Shown here: positions 8,099 through 9,564 of the stretch, piece by piece
Position numbering within the stretch: position 1 is the stretch's first letter
How the letters are laid out: every line of letters begins with the position of its first letter
Assembly: GCA_027012915.1 (NCBI GenBank)
Contig: JALUYN010000508.1
Location: 1-9,564, forward strand
DNA: 9,564 bases
Reading direction: 5' to 3'
Source: Cellvibrionaceae bacterium
GTDB taxonomy: Bacteria > Pseudomonadota > Gammaproteobacteria > Pseudomonadales > Cellvibrionaceae
Made by a program: the position numbers and the translations under genes
Notes under the pieces: model-generated
What the model was told of the DNA's origin: nothing
Database searches by the model: none
What the model saw: the letters and a program-made list of their open reading frames with translations, nothing else

Positions 8099-8752
8099 AT
8101 GAAGAGTTTTACGCAAGTTACGGGTATTGCCGCGCCTATGGATCGCGCCAATGTCGACACGGACATGATCATTCCCAAGAACTTCCTGAAATCCATTAAG
8201 CGCACCGGGTTTGGCAAGAACTTGTTTGATGAATTGCGTTATCTGGATGAAGGGCAGCCAGATCAGGACTGCACTGGTCGCCCGCTGAATATGGATTTCC
8301 CGTTGAATTTCCCCCGCTATCAGGGCGCGCAGATTCTTCTGGCTCGTGAGAATTTTGGCTGCGGTTCAAGTCGTGAGCATGCACCTTGGGCGCTGGACGA
8401 CTATGGCTTTCGCTGTGTGATTGCGCCGAGTTTTGCGGATATCTTTTTCAATAATTCATTTAAGAACGGTTTGTTGCCGATCATTCTGTCTGATGAAATC
8501 GTCGCTCAATTGTTTGATGAAATGTATGCGAGCGAAGGGTACGAGCTGAGTGTGGATCTTGAGGCTCAGACCGTAACGACGCCATCCGGCGAATCGTTTG
8601 GTTTTGAGATCGATGAGTTCCGCAAGCACTGTCTGCTCAATGGTCTGGACGATATTGGTCTGACCTTGCAAGACGCGGATCACATCAGGGCCTATGAGGA
8701 AAAGCGCCAGCAAAGCGCTCCCTGGTTGTTTGGTGCGGTCAAGCCCGAATAA
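8099..8752 (+). CDS. leuD: 3-isopropylmalate dehydratase small subunit
   Basis: Small (swivel-domain) subunit partnering LeuC in isopropylmalate isomerase. The 217-residue protein has [15 protein letters not shown] (17-31), [16 protein letters not shown] (84-99) and [16 protein letters not shown] (112-127), all typical of LeuD. It is slightly longer than E. coli LeuD (201), as is common in Pseudomonas relatives. A full AGGAGG at 8086-8091 sits 7 bases before the ATG, the strongest ribosome site in the window, and the gene follows leuC after 14 bases. A 109-base gap with two hairpins separates it from leuB. From memory, Pseudomonas often has a methyltransferase gene between leuD and leuB; no such gene is here. 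Confidence 0.97.
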   Translation: MKSFTQVTGIAAPMDRANVDTDMIIPKNFLKSIKRTGFGKNLFDELRYLDEGQPDQDCTGRPLNMDFPLNFPRYQGAQILLARENFGCGSSREHAPWALDDYGFRCVIAPSFADIFFNNSFKNGLLPIILSDEIVAQLFDEMYASEGYELSVDLEAQTVTTPSGESFGFEIDEFRKHCLLNGLDDIGLTLQDADHIRAYEEKRQQSAPWLFGAVKPE

Positions 8753-8762
8753 CAGTGTTCGC

Positions 8763-8794
8763 AAGTCGGCTGATCGCGCAGTGACAGTCGACTT
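8763..8794 (+). terminator. Hairpin downstream of leuD, possible weak terminator or attenuator
   Basis: AAGTCGGCTG (8763-8772) pairs with CAGTCGACTT (8785-8794) over 10 positions including one G-U, with a 12-base loop. It begins 11 bases after the leuD stop and runs into a short T run (8793-8796, then G). The T tract is too short for a strong rho-independent terminator, so partial termination or protection of the leuCD mRNA 3' end is more plausible. Structure is seen; role is inferred. Confidence 0.35.
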
Positions 8795-8815
8795 TTGTGC
8801 GCCAATGAATACTTT

Positions 8816-8842
8816 GTCGCCTATCGCTCCTGCATAGGCGAC
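8816..8842 (+). repeat. Perfect 9-bp stem hairpin just upstream of the leuB ribosome site
   Basis: GTCGCCTAT (8816-8824) and ATAGGCGAC (8834-8842) are perfect reverse complements around a 9-base loop. The right arm ends 5 bases before the GGAGAGA ribosome site of leuB (8848-8854). No T tract follows, so it is not a terminator. It could be an mRNA processing or stability element, a structure affecting leuB translation, or a protein-binding dyad. A 10-codon open frame (8805-8837) ends inside the right arm. Confidence 0.5.
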
Positions 8843-8861
8843 CTACTGGAGAGACAGAAAA

Positions 8862-9564
8862 TTGACTAAGAACGTACTGATTATGGAAGGGGACGGTATT
8901 GGTCCCGAAATTATCGCCCAGGCTCGTCGAGTGCTGGATGTGGTTAACGAGCAGGACAAGCTTGGCCTGGAATTCAGCGAAGCGATGCTGGGCGGTCGCG
9001 CCTATGATAAACATGGTCACCCGTACCCCGAAGAAACCCGTGAGAAAGCCCTGGCTGCCGACGCTATTTTGTTTGGTTCTGTGGGAGGGCCCCAGTGGGA
9101 TGGCAAGACCGAGCGTCATCTGCGCCCGGAAGCTGGCCTGTTGGATATTCGTTCACACCTGGATCTGTTTGCCAATTTGCGCCCTGCGATTACCTTTGCG
9201 CAACTGGCGGATGCATCTCCTCTGAAGCCGGAGTTGGTTGCGGGACTCGATATTTTGATTGTTCGTGAATTGACCGGTGGTATCTACTTCGGAGAGCCTC
9301 GCGGTATTCGCACGTTGGAAAACGGCGAGCGTCAAGGCTACAACACCGATATTTACTCCGAGTCCGAAATCCGCCGCATTGCCAAGGTGGCTTTCGATGC
9401 CGCACAGAAACGCGACAAGAAAGTGTGCTCCGTGGATAAAGCCAACGTTATGGAAGTTACTGTTCTGTGGCGTGAGGTTATGGAAGAGGTGGCCAAGGAT
9501 TACCCCGACGTGGAGTTGACCCACATGTATGTGGACAACGCCGCTATGCAGTTGGTGGTCAATC
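8862..9564 (+). CDS. leuB: 3-isopropylmalate dehydrogenase (3' end beyond window)
   Basis: NAD-dependent oxidative decarboxylation of 3-isopropylmalate to 2-oxoisocaproate, the third leucine-specific step. The first 234 codons are present; the family is about 360 residues, so roughly one third is cut off by the window edge. Motifs are GDGIGPE (10-16), SVGGPQWDG (73-81), [10 protein letters not shown] (100-109), [10 protein letters not shown] (139-148) and DKANVME (192-198). By family knowledge Tyr142 and Lys193 are catalytic and Asp225 helps bind substrate and metal. The start is TTG at 8862 with GGAGAGA 7 bases upstream. An in-frame TAG at 8835-8837 and the lack of ATG or GTG leave TTG as the only start that keeps the first beta strand (ATG at 8883 would remove it). 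Residues before GDGIGPE read LIME rather than the usual V.LPG-type sequence. Confidence 0.96.
   Translation, partial: MTKNVLIMEGDGIGPEIIAQARRVLDVVNEQDKLGLEFSEAMLGGRAYDKHGHPYPEETREKALAADAILFGSVGGPQWDGKTERHLRPEAGLLDIRSHLDLFANLRPAITFAQLADASPLKPELVAGLDILIVRELTGGIYFGEPRGIRTLENGERQGYNTDIYSESEIRRIAKVAFDAAQKRDKKVCSVDKANVMEVTVLWREVMEEVAKDYPDVELTHMYVDNAAMQLVVN

Noticed and set aside
1..9564. Search for a novel defence, mobile or biosynthetic system
   Set aside because: Every substantial open frame is a known housekeeping family or a shadow of one. There are no integrase, transposase, toxin-antitoxin, repeat-array or tRNA features, and gaps are short.

Overview
The window reads as an ordinary chromosomal segment of a gammaproteobacterium. 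Protein families and gene order resemble the Pseudomonas/Cellvibrionales side of the class: a 179-residue FolE, a prmB-aroC-MFS cluster, and a LysR gene divergent from leuC followed by leuD and leuB. A Cellvibrionaceae-type or related marine genus is my best guess. The placement is inferred from recalled gene order and a moderate GC content judged by eye, not from a search. There are no RNA genes, insertion sequences, CRISPR arrays, phage genes or other mobile features. Coding density is high; the longest non-coding stretch is about 158 bases.

Layout: (1) 5-907 (+), a secreted DUF4892 protein with a degenerate OmpA-like C-terminus, converging on (2) folE (918-1457, -), GTP cyclohydrolase I. 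(3) A 133-base divergent gap with a nested inverted repeat and a T tract separates folE from a TauE/SafE (TSUP) membrane permease (1591-2349, +, TTG start). (4) prmB (2376-3293), the ribosomal protein L3 glutamine methyltransferase, follows after 26 bases. (5) aroC (3375-4478), chorismate synthase, probably has its own promoter. (6) An MFS transporter (4478-5638) overlaps the aroC stop by one base. (7) A LysR-type regulator (5629-6507, -) overlaps the MFS 3' end by 10 bases. (8) leuC (6666-8084), leuD (8099-8752) and a 3'-truncated leuB (8862-window end, TTG start) encode the isopropylmalate isomerase subunits and isopropylmalate dehydrogenase of leucine synthesis.

Functionally this is housekeeping: folate/pterin precursor synthesis, ribosomal protein modification, the last shared step of aromatic synthesis, and the middle of the leucine pathway (leuA lies elsewhere). 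The strongest signals beyond the genes are regulatory. One is a 31-bp near-perfect palindrome with a T-N11-A core between the LysR gene and leuC. The other is a pair of hairpins in the leuD-leuB gap just before leuB's unusual TTG start. I found no convincing sign of a new multi-gene system.
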